Shown here piece after piece: positions 17,419-26,067 of a stretch of DNA of 64,000 bases. Location: NCBI GenBank assembly GCA_023387735.1, contig JAEWHP010000012.1, positions 1 through 64,000 of the forward strand, read 5' to 3'. The stretch's first letter is position 1. Each line of letters opens with the position of its first letter. The DNA comes from Pseudomonadota bacterium. GTDB taxonomy: Bacteria; Pseudomonadota; Alphaproteobacteria; Rhizobiales; Xanthobacteraceae. The translations under genes were made by a program, and so were the position numbers. Below the pieces are notes generated by a model. It made no database searches. It had not been told where the DNA came from and worked only from the letters and a program-made list of their open reading frames with translations.

Positions 17419-18231
17419 TTATTCTGCGGGCCGCGCAGCCGCCCTGTCCTCGCGCATCAGCCGGTTGTTGCGCTGGACCACTGAATAGGTGGCGAACGCA
17501 AACAGGATCACCAAAAGCTGGATCGACAGCGCTTCGAGAGTCGGGTTCAAGCCGATCGCGGTCAGGAACGCCGAGCCGCTCACGTCGGTAACGGTGATGA
17601 TCGCCTGCTCCTGGAACTCCTGCACGGCCTCGCCGATGAACTTGATCGCCATCGCGAACAGGAATGCAGACGTCACGATGAACAGCGGCCGCAGCGGCAG
17701 CTTCCTGGCAATCAGGTTGATGAAATAGAACAGCACGGCAAGCACCACCGCCGCCGCGGCAAGGCCAGCGAACAGGCCGGCGCTCCAGCCGCCCTCGGTC
17801 TTGGCCAGCGCGTTGATGAACAACACGGTCTCCGCGCCCTCGCGAAACACCGCAAAGAAGGCCAGCGCGCCGATCGCCCACACGGTATCCTGCGACAGCG
17901 CCTGATCGGCCTTGTGTGCGAGGTAATCCTGCCATCCACGGGGATCCTGTTTCACCATCAGCCAACCGCTGACGTAGAGCATCAGGGCCGCGGCGAAGAG
18001 AATGATGAAGCCTTCGAGGACGTCGCTGTGGTCGCCGGAATTCAGCACCGCAAACAACCAGGCCGCGACGAAGCTGGCGGCAACGGCGACGAGCGCGCCG
18101 CCATACAGTGCGTTGATACGATGGCCGGCGCCAACCTTGTTGAGATAGCCGGCCAACGCTGCGATCACCAGCATGGCTTCGAGCCCCTCACGGAGCAGAA
18201 TGACGGCGGCTTGAACGAATGCTGACGACAT
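17419..18231 (-). CDS. FTR1 family iron permease
   Basis: This 270-residue inner-membrane protein has about seven helices and the two FTR1 signature motifs REGLEAMLV (residue ~14) and REGAETVLF (~131), whose Glu residues bind iron. The family moves ferric iron, often with a partner such as EfeO/EfeB or a copper oxidase. No partner gene is adjacent here. The upstream gap (18232-18384) has no convincing Irr or Fur site. The nearest candidate, around 18368, is a poor match. Confidence 0.92.
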   Translation of the reverse strand: MSSAFVQAAVILLREGLEAMLVIAALAGYLNKVGAGHRINALYGGALVAVAASFVAAWLFAVLNSGDHSDVLEGFIILFAAALMLYVSGWLMVKQDPRGWQDYLAHKADQALSQDTVWAIGALAFFAVFREGAETVLFINALAKTEGGWSAGLFAGLAAAAVVLAVLFYFINLIARKLPLRPLFIVTSAFLFAMAIKFIGEAVQEFQEQAIITVTDVSGSAFLTAIGLNPTLEALSIQLLVILFAFATYSVVQRNNRLMREDRAAARPAE

Positions 18232-18384
18232 GGAACGGGGACCTGTTTTTTGCCCGTTTTATCGCCCAAACTTTCCAAGTAAAGCGGGCTTGCGCCACAC
18301 AAGCGCGTCAAAGCGCACGCGATGCAGGAAAGCCCTGCAAAACGGGCACTTCCAGCAGCGGCCCCAGATTAGAATTGTTCAATT

Positions 18385-19476
18385 TCAGCCGGGTTGCCCG
18401 ACCGGTTCGACCAGCTTCTGCCGGTCCGCCCCGACGCGACGTTCGACCAGGCGTTCGGTCTGCAACACCGCCAGCATCAGCACCACGATCGCGACCGCCT
18501 GATGCATCAGTGCCAGATCGATCGGTACCTGTTGCAGCAGCGTGAGGATACCGAGCACCGCCTGCAACAAAATCGCCGCGACCAGCCACCATGCGCCCCC
18601 GATCACGGCCGCCCCGGCCCGAGCCCGCACCGTGTCGATCGCATGCCAGAGCGCCAGCGCCAGCAACGCGTAGGCGGTCATGCGGTGCTCGAACTGAACC
18701 GTGAGCGTGTTGTCGAACAGATTGCGCCACCACGGCTCCTCGAAGAACAGCCGCTCAGCCGATGGAATGAAGGCGCCGTCGATCTCCGGCCAGGTGTTAT
18801 AGGCCCTGCCCGCGCGCAGGCCGGCGACCAGCGCGCCGAAATAGATCTGCAGGAAGGTCACTCCGAGCAGCACGACGGCGGTTACCTTCAACCGCGGCAG
18901 CGCGGCGGCGTGCGGACGCGCGGTCAACCGCCGCAGCGTCCAGACGATGGCAGCGAAGATCACCAGAGCCAGCATCAGGTGCGCCGCCAGCCGATACTGC
19001 GACACCTCGGTCCGCTGCGACAGGCCGGACGCGACCATCCACCAGCCGACCGCGCCCTGCAGCGCCCCGAGGCCGAAGATCAGCCACAATCGCCGCTTCA
19101 ATTCGCTGCTCAGCACGCCCCGCCACAGGAAGTACAGGAACGGCAGGAGGTAGACCGCGCCGATCACGCGCCCGAGCAGACGATGGCTCCATTCCCACCA
19201 GAAAATGGTCTTGAACTCCGAGAGGCTCATGCCGGCGTTGAGTTCGCGATATTGCGGGATCGTCTTGTAGCCCTCGAAGGCCTGCACCCATTGCGCCTCG
19301 TTGAGCGGCGGCAGCGTGCCGGTGACCGGCTTCCACTCCACGATCGACAGTCCGGACTCCGTCAGCCGCGTGGCGCCGCCGACCAGCACCATGAGCGCGA
19401 TCAGGGCGGCGACCGCAATCAGCCACCATTTGACGGGGGCAGGTAGCGGGGTCTCTCGGGCGGAACTGGCGGTCAT
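18385..19476 (-). CDS. ctaA: Heme A synthase
   Basis: This 363-residue membrane protein of the COX15/CtaA family turns heme O into heme A for cytochrome aa3. It has about eight helices. Family segments are LVGGATRLTESGLSIVEWKPVTGTLPPL, the heme-ligand region WWEWSHRLLGR, QGAVGWWMVASGL, RLAAHLMLAL, NTWPEIDG and VQFEHRMTAYALL. Conserved His residues (WSHR, AAHL, EHRM, MHQA) are all present. It stands alone, with no ctaB next to it. Confidence 0.95.
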   Translation of the reverse strand: MTASSARETPLPAPVKWWLIAVAALIALMVLVGGATRLTESGLSIVEWKPVTGTLPPLNEAQWVQAFEGYKTIPQYRELNAGMSLSEFKTIFWWEWSHRLLGRVIGAVYLLPFLYFLWRGVLSSELKRRLWLIFGLGALQGAVGWWMVASGLSQRTEVSQYRLAAHLMLALVIFAAIVWTLRRLTARPHAAALPRLKVTAVVLLGVTFLQIYFGALVAGLRAGRAYNTWPEIDGAFIPSAERLFFEEPWWRNLFDNTLTVQFEHRMTAYALLALALWHAIDTVRARAGAAVIGGAWWLVAAILLQAVLGILTLLQQVPIDLALMHQAVAIVVLMLAVLQTERLVERRVGADRQKLVEPVGQPG

Positions 19477-19582
19477 TCACCGGTCTCGAAGCTGCCCGGA
19501 GGGCGTGCTTGATTGAATTGGCGCGCCCCTTATAGTCCGCCCCTCCCCGCGCGCAACCCGCCAAGAGACCCATATATCCGCC

Positions 19583-19795
19583 ATGACGATACGTACCCGC
19601 AAATTCTTCGGAACCATCGCGCTGCTGGTGCTGGTCGTGGTGTGGTCGCTGATGGGAATGACGATCGCACAGACGCCGTGGCTTGCCAGTTCCGGCCTGC
19701 TGCAGGCGATTTTCTATGTCGTGGCGGGCCTGGGCTGGGTGCTGCCGGCGATGCCGATCGTCAGCTGGATGTCGCGGCCGGACCGCCCGGTCTAG
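19583..19795 (+). CDS. DUF2842 family small membrane protein
   Basis: This 70-residue protein has two hydrophobic helices (FFGTIALLVLVVVWSLMGM and LQAIFYVVAGLGWVLPAMPIVSWM) and ends in RPD, matching the DUF2842 family found beside ctaA in alphaproteobacteria. The proline-rich second helix is typical. Function unknown. It is divergent from ctaA and overlaps the end of the convergent deacetylase-like gene by four bases. Confidence 0.82.
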   Translation: MTIRTRKFFGTIALLVLVVVWSLMGMTIAQTPWLASSGLLQAIFYVVAGLGWVLPAMPIVSWMSRPDRPV

Positions 19796-20844
19796 GACCT
19801 CACGCCTTTTGCCGGCCTCCCCGGCGCAAACATCGCACCCGACAGCATCACGCGCATCATGCGCAGCGAGTTCTGCCGTCCGTCCCAGGCGACCCGCGGC
19901 AGCGCGTGCAGATCGGTGTAGCCCCTGGTCTCGACGACGCCCGGGATCACGGAAACCGCGCTGGTGAACCCGGCTTCCTGCGCCATGACAGCGTGCTCGC
20001 GGCGCCAGGACTCACCGTCGCCGAACGGATAGGCGAAATGCCTGACGTCGCGACGCAATGCCGTCTGCATGACGGCCTTGCCCATCGCGATCTCGCGCTG
20101 CGCATCGACCGCGCGCAGGTTCGACAGAACCGGATAGTTCACCGTCGCACTGCCGATTGTCACCAACGGATCGGCGGCGAGTCTTGCGACATCCTCCCAG
20201 TCCATCGATGGGACACGCGACACCGCTGCGAGATCGATGGAATAGCGCGTGCAGAGATCGTTGATTGCGAAGGTGAGATCCTGCGGTGGCAGCGCGCGCA
20301 TCCAGCTCAATAAATAATCGTAGGTCTGATATTTTTCCGACGTCGTGCCCGAGTCGAATCGCCGCTCCTTGCGATCGATTACCAGGCTGATGCGATCTTC
20401 CTGCGCGATCAGGTCTTCCAGTGCGAGCCACCATGCTTCGCCGAGTCCATCCGGAAACGCGGTCGGCAGATAGACCGTAAAAGGTACGCCGTGCTTCGAC
20501 AGCACCGGATAGGCCGATGCGATGACATCCTTGCAACCGCCGTCGAAGGTCAGGCAGGCAAATCGATTGGGCTGGGGCAGCGTGACTGCGCGGCGGCATG
20601 CCTCGTCCATCGAGACCAGCTCGAATTGCCAGCGCTTGAGCGCGCGGACCGCCCGGTCCAGAAATTGCGGCGTGATTTCCCGCCAACGGTTCGGCTGGAA
20701 CCCCTCGGCACGGCGTGGCCGCACGCGCTCGAACCGCAGGATGATTCCGGCACCACCGGTCTGCCGCTGCTTCAGCCTGAAGTAACCGCTGAAATAAGCG
20801 AGCTCCATCCGCGCCCGCTGCAGGATCCCGATTTCCGACACCAA
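19792..20844 (-). CDS. Polysaccharide deacetylase-like protein with altered active site
   Basis: This ~350-residue protein has the NodB-type fold: RFACLTFDGGCKDVIASAYPVLSKHGVPFTVYL, later HFAYPFGDGESW and GFTSAVSVIPG. In active members motif 1 is TFDDG and motif 2 is H-T/S-x-x-H. Here motif 1 reads TFDGG and motif 2 reads IGSATVNYPVL, so metal ligands are replaced. It may be inactive or use other ligands. The start is uncertain: TTG 20844, GTG 20841 or ATG 20808 fit. The open frame up to 21120 overlaps the divergent gene and is not used. It opens the exopolysaccharide locus. Confidence 0.8.
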   Translation of the reverse strand: MVSEIGILQRARMELAYFSGYFRLKQRQTGGAGIILRFERVRPRRAEGFQPNRWREITPQFLDRAVRALKRWQFELVSMDEACRRAVTLPQPNRFACLTFDGGCKDVIASAYPVLSKHGVPFTVYLPTAFPDGLGEAWWLALEDLIAQEDRISLVIDRKERRFDSGTTSEKYQTYDYLLSWMRALPPQDLTFAINDLCTRYSIDLAAVSRVPSMDWEDVARLAADPLVTIGSATVNYPVLSNLRAVDAQREIAMGKAVMQTALRRDVRHFAYPFGDGESWRREHAVMAQEAGFTSAVSVIPGVVETRGYTDLHALPRVAWDGRQNSLRMMRVMLSGAMFAPGRPAKGVRS

Positions 20845-20971
20845 GGTTTCGCCCCCAACTGCGGCCGCGCGGCTCCAGCGCGGCCGGCCACCCTTACTCT
20901 TTGTTGACGTTTCCCTGCGAAGGTCGGCGAAAGCCACAATAGTAAACAATTCATATAACACGGGCTCTGCA

Positions 20972-22162
20972 ATGACCATGGCTGCCGCGATTGAAGACCG
21001 CACAGCGGATGCAAACGCATGGTCGACCGCGAGCCGCATCGATAGCATCGATATCGTGCGCGACCTCGCAGCTGCCGAGGCTGTCTGGCGCAGCCTGGAG
21101 CGCGCGCAGACATCGTACACACCGTATCAGCGCTTCGACTTTCTCAAATCGTGGCAGGCTAACGTCGGCGCACACGAGGGACTTTCTCCTTTCATCGTGA
21201 TCGCCTTCGACGCGGACCGCCGTCCGCTGTTGCTGTTGCCGCTCACCCTCAGGAACGCCTACGGCGCGCGCTGCGCAGGCTTCATGGGCGGCAAGCATTC
21301 GACCTTCAATATGGCGCTGTGGGACCACGATTTCGCCGCAAGCGTGACGCCAGCCGATCTCGACCTCCTGATAGCGGCGATATCGCAACGCTGCGAAGCC
21401 GACGTCCTCGCGTTGCACCAGCAACCGGTTCGCTGGCGCGACCTGCCCAACCCTCTCGCGCTGCTGCCGCATCAACCATCGGCCAACGATTGCCCGCTGC
21501 TGACGATAGAGCCTGGCGCGGCGCCCACCACGCTGATCAGCAACTCGTTCCGCCGCCGCCTCAAGGGCAAGGAGCGCAAGCTGCAGGCCCTGCCCGGCTA
21601 TCGATCTCACATCGCCTCGACCGAGGCCGACGTCACGCGCCTGCTCGACTGGTTCTTCCGGGTCAAGCCGCTGCGCATGGCCGAACAGAAGCTGCCCAAC
21701 GTGTTCGCCGATCCCGGCATCGAGGATTTCGTCCGGAGCGCCTGCACCACGAAACTTGCCGACGGCGGGCACGCCATCGACATCCACGCGCTGGAATGCG
21801 ACGAGGAAGTCATCGCGATCTTTGCCGGCGTTGCCGACGGCTATCGCTTCTCGATGATGTTCAACACCTACACGATGTCGCCGAATTCGAAATACAGTCC
21901 GGGCCTGATCCTGATGCGCGACATCATCGATCACTACGCCGCGCAGAACTATCGCGCGCTCGACCTCGGCATCGGGTCCGACGATTACAAGCGGCTGTTC
22001 TGCAAGAGCGACGAGCCGATCTTCGACAGCTTCATTGCGCTCAGCCAGCGCGGCAAGTTCGCCGCCGGCGTCATGTCCGGCCTCAACCGCACCAAGCGGC
22101 TGGTAAAGCACAATCCAGCGCTGCTGGAGATGGCGCAGAAACTCCGCAGCGCGTTCAGCTAA
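20972..22162 (+). CDS. FemAB/BioF2-like GNAT acyltransferase
   Basis: This 396-residue protein matches the BioF2-like (CelD-type) acetyltransferase family. The N-terminal part has SYTPYQRFDFLKSW and RPLLLLPLTLRNAYGARCAGFMGGKHSTFNMALWDHDF. The C-terminal GNAT-like part has FRRRLKGKERKLQ, KYSPGLILMRDIIDHYAAQNYRALDLGIGSDDYKRLF. Such proteins occur in rhizobial exopolysaccharide and cellulose loci and probably acylate the glycan or its lipid-linked precursor. Direct substrate unknown. It is divergent from the deacetylase-like gene, with 127 bases between. Confidence 0.82.
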   Translation: MTMAAAIEDRTADANAWSTASRIDSIDIVRDLAAAEAVWRSLERAQTSYTPYQRFDFLKSWQANVGAHEGLSPFIVIAFDADRRPLLLLPLTLRNAYGARCAGFMGGKHSTFNMALWDHDFAASVTPADLDLLIAAISQRCEADVLALHQQPVRWRDLPNPLALLPHQPSANDCPLLTIEPGAAPTTLISNSFRRRLKGKERKLQALPGYRSHIASTEADVTRLLDWFFRVKPLRMAEQKLPNVFADPGIEDFVRSACTTKLADGGHAIDIHALECDEEVIAIFAGVADGYRFSMMFNTYTMSPNSKYSPGLILMRDIIDHYAAQNYRALDLGIGSDDYKRLFCKSDEPIFDSFIALSQRGKFAAGVMSGLNRTKRLVKHNPALLEMAQKLRSAFS

Positions 22163-22170
22163 CCCGCAGA

Positions 22171-22270
22171 CCTCATCCTGAGGAGCCGCGTAGCGGCGTC
22201 TCGAAGGATGAATGACACGGATTGGGCCACATGGTTCGAGACGGCGCTACGCGCCTCCTCACCATGAGGA
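22171..22270. repeat. Palindromic intergenic repeat (CCTCATCCTGAGGAG type)
   Basis: It begins CCTCATCCTGAGGAGCCGCG and ends GCGCGCCTCCTCACCATGAGG, with complementary inner segments GCGTAGCGGCGTCTCGAA and TTCGAGACGGCGCTACGC. It lies between the convergent acyltransferase and co-polymerase genes. Confidence 0.82.
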
Positions 22271-22286
22271 ACTCATACAGGTCCCC

Positions 22287-24536
22287 TTACGCCGCTACCA
22301 CGCGCGGGCCAGGCTCGACCGCATCGGAAGCCTGGCAGGGCCTCTCCAGGATCGTCACCTCCGAGAAGCCGACCTCCGTGAGCTGATCGCACATCAACGC
22401 ACGGGCTTCCGGCGACATCGACACGTCAGGCACCAGCACCGCACGTGCCTGCGACATCAGCAAGTCCGCCGGCAGATCGGAAGCCGAGCCGGCATCCAGC
22501 AGCACATGGTCATAGACCTGCAGCAGCGCGTCGATCGCGAGCACCAGCCGTGGCGACTGCAATCTGGCGCGGTCAAAGCCCGGCCGTCCGGCACTGACGA
22601 GATGGGCACGCGACAACCGATCCTTGGTGATGATTTGCGCAAACGACGCTTCGCCTTGCATCAGTTCGGCAAGCCCCGGCGCGACCGGATCGACTGACGC
22701 CGCTGATATCAGCGGCGAGGACGCCGAAAGGTCGACCATGACGATTTTCGCCTGCCGCGCCATCAGGCGTGCCAGCGTCAGCGCGGTCCGGGTGATGCTC
22801 TCGCCCGACGCGGTACCGAGCACGGTAACCTTGCGCGCCGCGGCGCCGGCGCTGACGACATCGTCTGCCAGACGCTCGACTTCATCGGTCTCAGGCACAA
22901 TCTCCGTCTCGGAAACATCTGCAAGCGGTTCACGTACGGCCGTCTCGGGAGCATCTTCCGCCTGAACGACCGGACCAAATGGAAGCTCCGGCACAATCCC
23001 CGGCGCGCGGTCGAATTCAGGAGGAGCACGCGTGACGGCTTCCATCGGAGCCGCAAAGGCAGTCGAGGCCCGCGGCGCGGTCATGCGCAGCAATTCCCCC
23101 GTCGCGATGGCGCCGCTGGTGAGCAGCAAGGTCGCGAGCGTCGCGATCAGCACGATCGGCAGCTTCTTCGGATAGGCCGGCGTATTGGAAACGGTCGCGC
23201 GCGAAATAATGCGGCCATCGGCCGGCGCCGCTTCGATGTTCTCGCGGGTATTGGCCTCGCGATATTTCGCGAGATAGGATTCCAGAAGGTCGCGTTGCGC
23301 TTTCGCCTCGCGCTCCAAAGCGCGAAGCTGCACGTCCTGGCCGTTGGTCGAGGAAGCCTGCTTCTTCAGCTGATCGAGGCTCGCGACCAGGCCTTCGAGC
23401 CTCCCGCCGGCGATGCGCGCGTCGTTCTCCAGCGAGCGGGATACCTTTCCCGCCTCCTCGCGCAACTGGCGATCGAGATCGGCGAGCTGCGCCTTCAACT
23501 CCTTGATGCGGGGATGGCCATCGAGCAGCGTCGAAGACTGTTCGGCAAGCTGAGCGCGCAGCGTGACCCGCTGCTCGGAGAGCCGGCGAACCAGTTCTGA
23601 ATTGAGCACTTCGGAGGCCTCGATCGGCTTGCCGCTCTGAAGCATCTCCTTGATCAGCCGCGCCTTCGATTCAGCATCCGACTTCAGCGCGCGGGCGTTG
23701 TTCAGCTGCGTGTTGATCTCGCCCATCTGCTGGTTCGACAGCGTGGTGTTGTTGGTGCCGACGAACAGGCTCGACCTCGAGCGGAAATCCTCGACGCGCG
23801 ATTCGGCTTCCGCAACCTTCTTGCGCAGGCTCTCGATCTCGCCGGCCAGCCACTGGCTTGCGGACTTTGCCTGCTGCTGCCGCGCGTCCTGCTGCAGCAC
23901 CAGATAGCCTTCCGCGATCGAATTGGCGACACGCGCGGCAAGCTCGGGATCACGCGACTGGAATTCGACGACGATAACGCGGGACTTGTCGACGGCGTAA
24001 GCCGTGAAGCGCTCGTAATAGGCTTCCAGCACGCGCTCTTCCGGCGTCAGCGAGAACGGATCGCGGCCGATGCCGAAAAGGGCCAACAATGATCTCAGCG
24101 GCGAGAACCCTCGCAGCACCGGATCGAACTCGGGCAGCTCGGCAAGCTTGTTCTTCTTGATGATCTGGCGCGCCAGATCGCGTGACTGCAATAGCTGGAC
24201 CTGGCTCGTGACGGCTTCGGCATCGAGCGGACTACGCTCCTCGCTGCGCTCGCCGTTCGGCCGCAGGAACACGCTTTCCCGTCCGTCGATGAGGATGCGC
24301 ACCTCCGATTTGAACCGGGGGGTGACCATGTTGACTGCGACGAGCGACAGCACAAGGGCCAACAGGGTTGGAAGAATGATCCAGCCGCGCCTGCGCAGCA
24401 GCGCCTGACCGAGCGCATGCAGATCCAGGTCACCGGTCGCCGATGCCGCCGGCGAAATCGATACTGGGGGTGCGGGCGTCGCGACCGCTTGCACCACCGT
24501 CTCGTCGTTGCCTGCACGCCAGAACGCCAAACGCAT
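22287..24536 (-). CDS. Wzc/GumC-like polysaccharide co-polymerase with degenerate kinase domain
   Basis: This 749-residue inner-membrane protein controls exopolysaccharide chain length or export. It has a Wzz domain with a first helix (GWIILPTLLALVLSLVAVNMVTPRF), long periplasmic coiled coils (about 190-420) and a second helix (KKLPIVLIATLATLLLTSGAIA, about 455). The cytoplasmic end resembles the BY-kinase/MinD domain: VTVLGTASGESITRTALTLARLMA and IVMVDLSASSPLIS. The Walker A Lys-Ser/Thr (GKST) is missing and no Tyr cluster is seen at the tail, so it is probably not an active tyrosine kinase. It reads divergently from the glycosyltransferase gene, 268 bases away. Confidence 0.88.
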   Translation of the reverse strand: MRLAFWRAGNDETVVQAVATPAPPVSISPAASATGDLDLHALGQALLRRRGWIILPTLLALVLSLVAVNMVTPRFKSEVRILIDGRESVFLRPNGERSEERSPLDAEAVTSQVQLLQSRDLARQIIKKNKLAELPEFDPVLRGFSPLRSLLALFGIGRDPFSLTPEERVLEAYYERFTAYAVDKSRVIVVEFQSRDPELAARVANSIAEGYLVLQQDARQQQAKSASQWLAGEIESLRKKVAEAESRVEDFRSRSSLFVGTNNTTLSNQQMGEINTQLNNARALKSDAESKARLIKEMLQSGKPIEASEVLNSELVRRLSEQRVTLRAQLAEQSSTLLDGHPRIKELKAQLADLDRQLREEAGKVSRSLENDARIAGGRLEGLVASLDQLKKQASSTNGQDVQLRALEREAKAQRDLLESYLAKYREANTRENIEAAPADGRIISRATVSNTPAYPKKLPIVLIATLATLLLTSGAIATGELLRMTAPRASTAFAAPMEAVTRAPPEFDRAPGIVPELPFGPVVQAEDAPETAVREPLADVSETEIVPETDEVERLADDVVSAGAAARKVTVLGTASGESITRTALTLARLMARQAKIVMVDLSASSPLISAASVDPVAPGLAELMQGEASFAQIITKDRLSRAHLVSAGRPGFDRARLQSPRLVLAIDALLQVYDHVLLDAGSASDLPADLLMSQARAVLVPDVSMSPEARALMCDQLTEVGFSEVTILERPCQASDAVEPGPRVVAA

Positions 24537-24804
24537 CGCTCACTCCCGCGGACGCACCCACGCCACTGCGCTCGATTACACTTCATTATGGTTGCCGCCG
24601 GGTTAATTCGCGCGGTTTGCCGCAGCTGCGACGGCGCCCCGCGACAGCGCGATCATTTTTTGTTAACCATGAAAGCCCTTAATCGGGCGGCTGATTTTAC
24701 AGGATTCCATTGATGCGACGCTTCACCGCTCCATATGCACCCGTGGTTGTCGCGCCTGCTATCCCAGGCGGGATGGATTCCTGTCGCGGCCGCCGGCTCT
24801 GATC

Positions 24805-25938
24805 ATGTCCGTTGTCGAGAGCCAGCCGCTTCGTATCCTGCACGCAACGCGCGCGCCCGTGGGCGGCATCTTTCGCCACATCCTTGATCTCGCCAACGGC
24901 CAGGCCGACCGCGGCCACCATGTCGGCATCATCGCCGACAGCCTGACCGGCGGCGAACGCGCCGAGCAGGCGCTGGCGGAAATTGCCCCGCGCCTCAAGC
25001 TCGGCGTTCATCGCCTCGCCATTCGCCGTGAACCGCACCCGATGGATTTTCAGGTGTGGGCGCGCTTTCAGCGCTTCATCCGGCAACTGGAGCCCGACGT
25101 GCTGCACGGCCATGGCGCCAAGGCCGGCGCTTTCATGCGTCTCAAGACCGCGTCCAAGGACAAAATCAGGGTCTACACCCCGCACGGCGGTTCGCTGCAC
25201 TACCCGCTGACCACGCTCAAGGGCAACGTCTATGCCCGCATCGAGCGCGCGCTGATGAACGAGACGGACCTGTTCCTGTTCGAGAGCGCGTTCGCGCGCG
25301 ACACCTATCAGCGCATGATCGGCACGCCGAAGGGACTGGTGCGCTGCGTGTTCAACGGCGTCACTGCCGGCGAATTCGATCCGGTTACGAAGGCCGAAGA
25401 TGCCACCGAACTGATGTATGTCGGCGAGTTCCGCCATATCAAGGGCGCCGACCTCCTGGTCGATGCGGTCGCGCGGTTGCGCGCCGACGGCCGGCCGGTG
25501 AAGGTGACGCTTGCAGGCGATGGCGAGGAAACCGCAAGCATCAAGGCCCAGGTCGAGCGGCTCGGCCTCGGCGAGGCCGTGCGCTTCATCGGTCACGTCA
25601 AGGCCCGGCATGGGTTTTCCCAGGGCTCGCTGCTGGTTGTTCCCTCCCGCGGCGATTCGATGCCGTATGTCGTGATCGAGGCCGGCGCCGCCGGCATTCC
25701 GATGGTCGCCGCCAATGTCGGCGGCATCCCCGAGATTTTCGGCCCCTACACCGACGCCCTGTTCGCTCCCGGCAATCCCGCGGCCATGGCCGACGCGATC
25801 GCCCGCGCGATGGACGCCCCCCCCGCGACCCAGGAGCGTGCCAAGTCGCTGCGCGAGCGAATCTTCATGCACTTCTCGCAGAATGCGATGGTCGAAGGCG
25901 TGCTCGCCGGCTACCGCGACGCGTTTGCCAATCGTTAA
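24805..25938 (+). CDS. GT4 family glycosyltransferase
   Basis: This 377-residue protein has the GT-B fold of family 4. The N-terminal half starts LRILHATRAPVGGIFRHILDLANG and holds DVLHGHGAKAG and VYTPHGGSLHYPL. The C-terminal donor domain has ELMYVGEFRHIKGADLLVDAV, VTLAGDGEE, the phosphate-contact segment and the EX7E-like stretch PYVVIEAGAAGIPMVAANVGGIPEI. It transfers a sugar to the lipid-linked repeat unit made by the next gene. Donor sugar unknown. The ribosome binding site is weak. The gap to the divergent gene (24537-24804) holds no gene. Confidence 0.9.
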   Translation: MSVVESQPLRILHATRAPVGGIFRHILDLANGQADRGHHVGIIADSLTGGERAEQALAEIAPRLKLGVHRLAIRREPHPMDFQVWARFQRFIRQLEPDVLHGHGAKAGAFMRLKTASKDKIRVYTPHGGSLHYPLTTLKGNVYARIERALMNETDLFLFESAFARDTYQRMIGTPKGLVRCVFNGVTAGEFDPVTKAEDATELMYVGEFRHIKGADLLVDAVARLRADGRPVKVTLAGDGEETASIKAQVERLGLGEAVRFIGHVKARHGFSQGSLLVVPSRGDSMPYVVIEAGAAGIPMVAANVGGIPEIFGPYTDALFAPGNPAAMADAIARAMDAPPATQERAKSLRERIFMHFSQNAMVEGVLAGYRDAFANR

Positions 25939-26067
25939 CCGTTCTTTACCAACGTAACTGTTTCTTCCGATTTGTCCCGTAAGCCCGTGATGTGGGGAAT
26001 TCCGCACCTGCAGGCGCAAGCCAATGCGCTTGCTCAAGAACGGACCTGGACAAACGGACTTCGACAA

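Noticed and set aside
18368..18384. Irr-type iron control element before the FTR1 gene
   Set aside because: ATTAGAATTGTTCAATT matches a TTTAGAA-N3-TTCTAAA pattern at only ten of fourteen arm positions.
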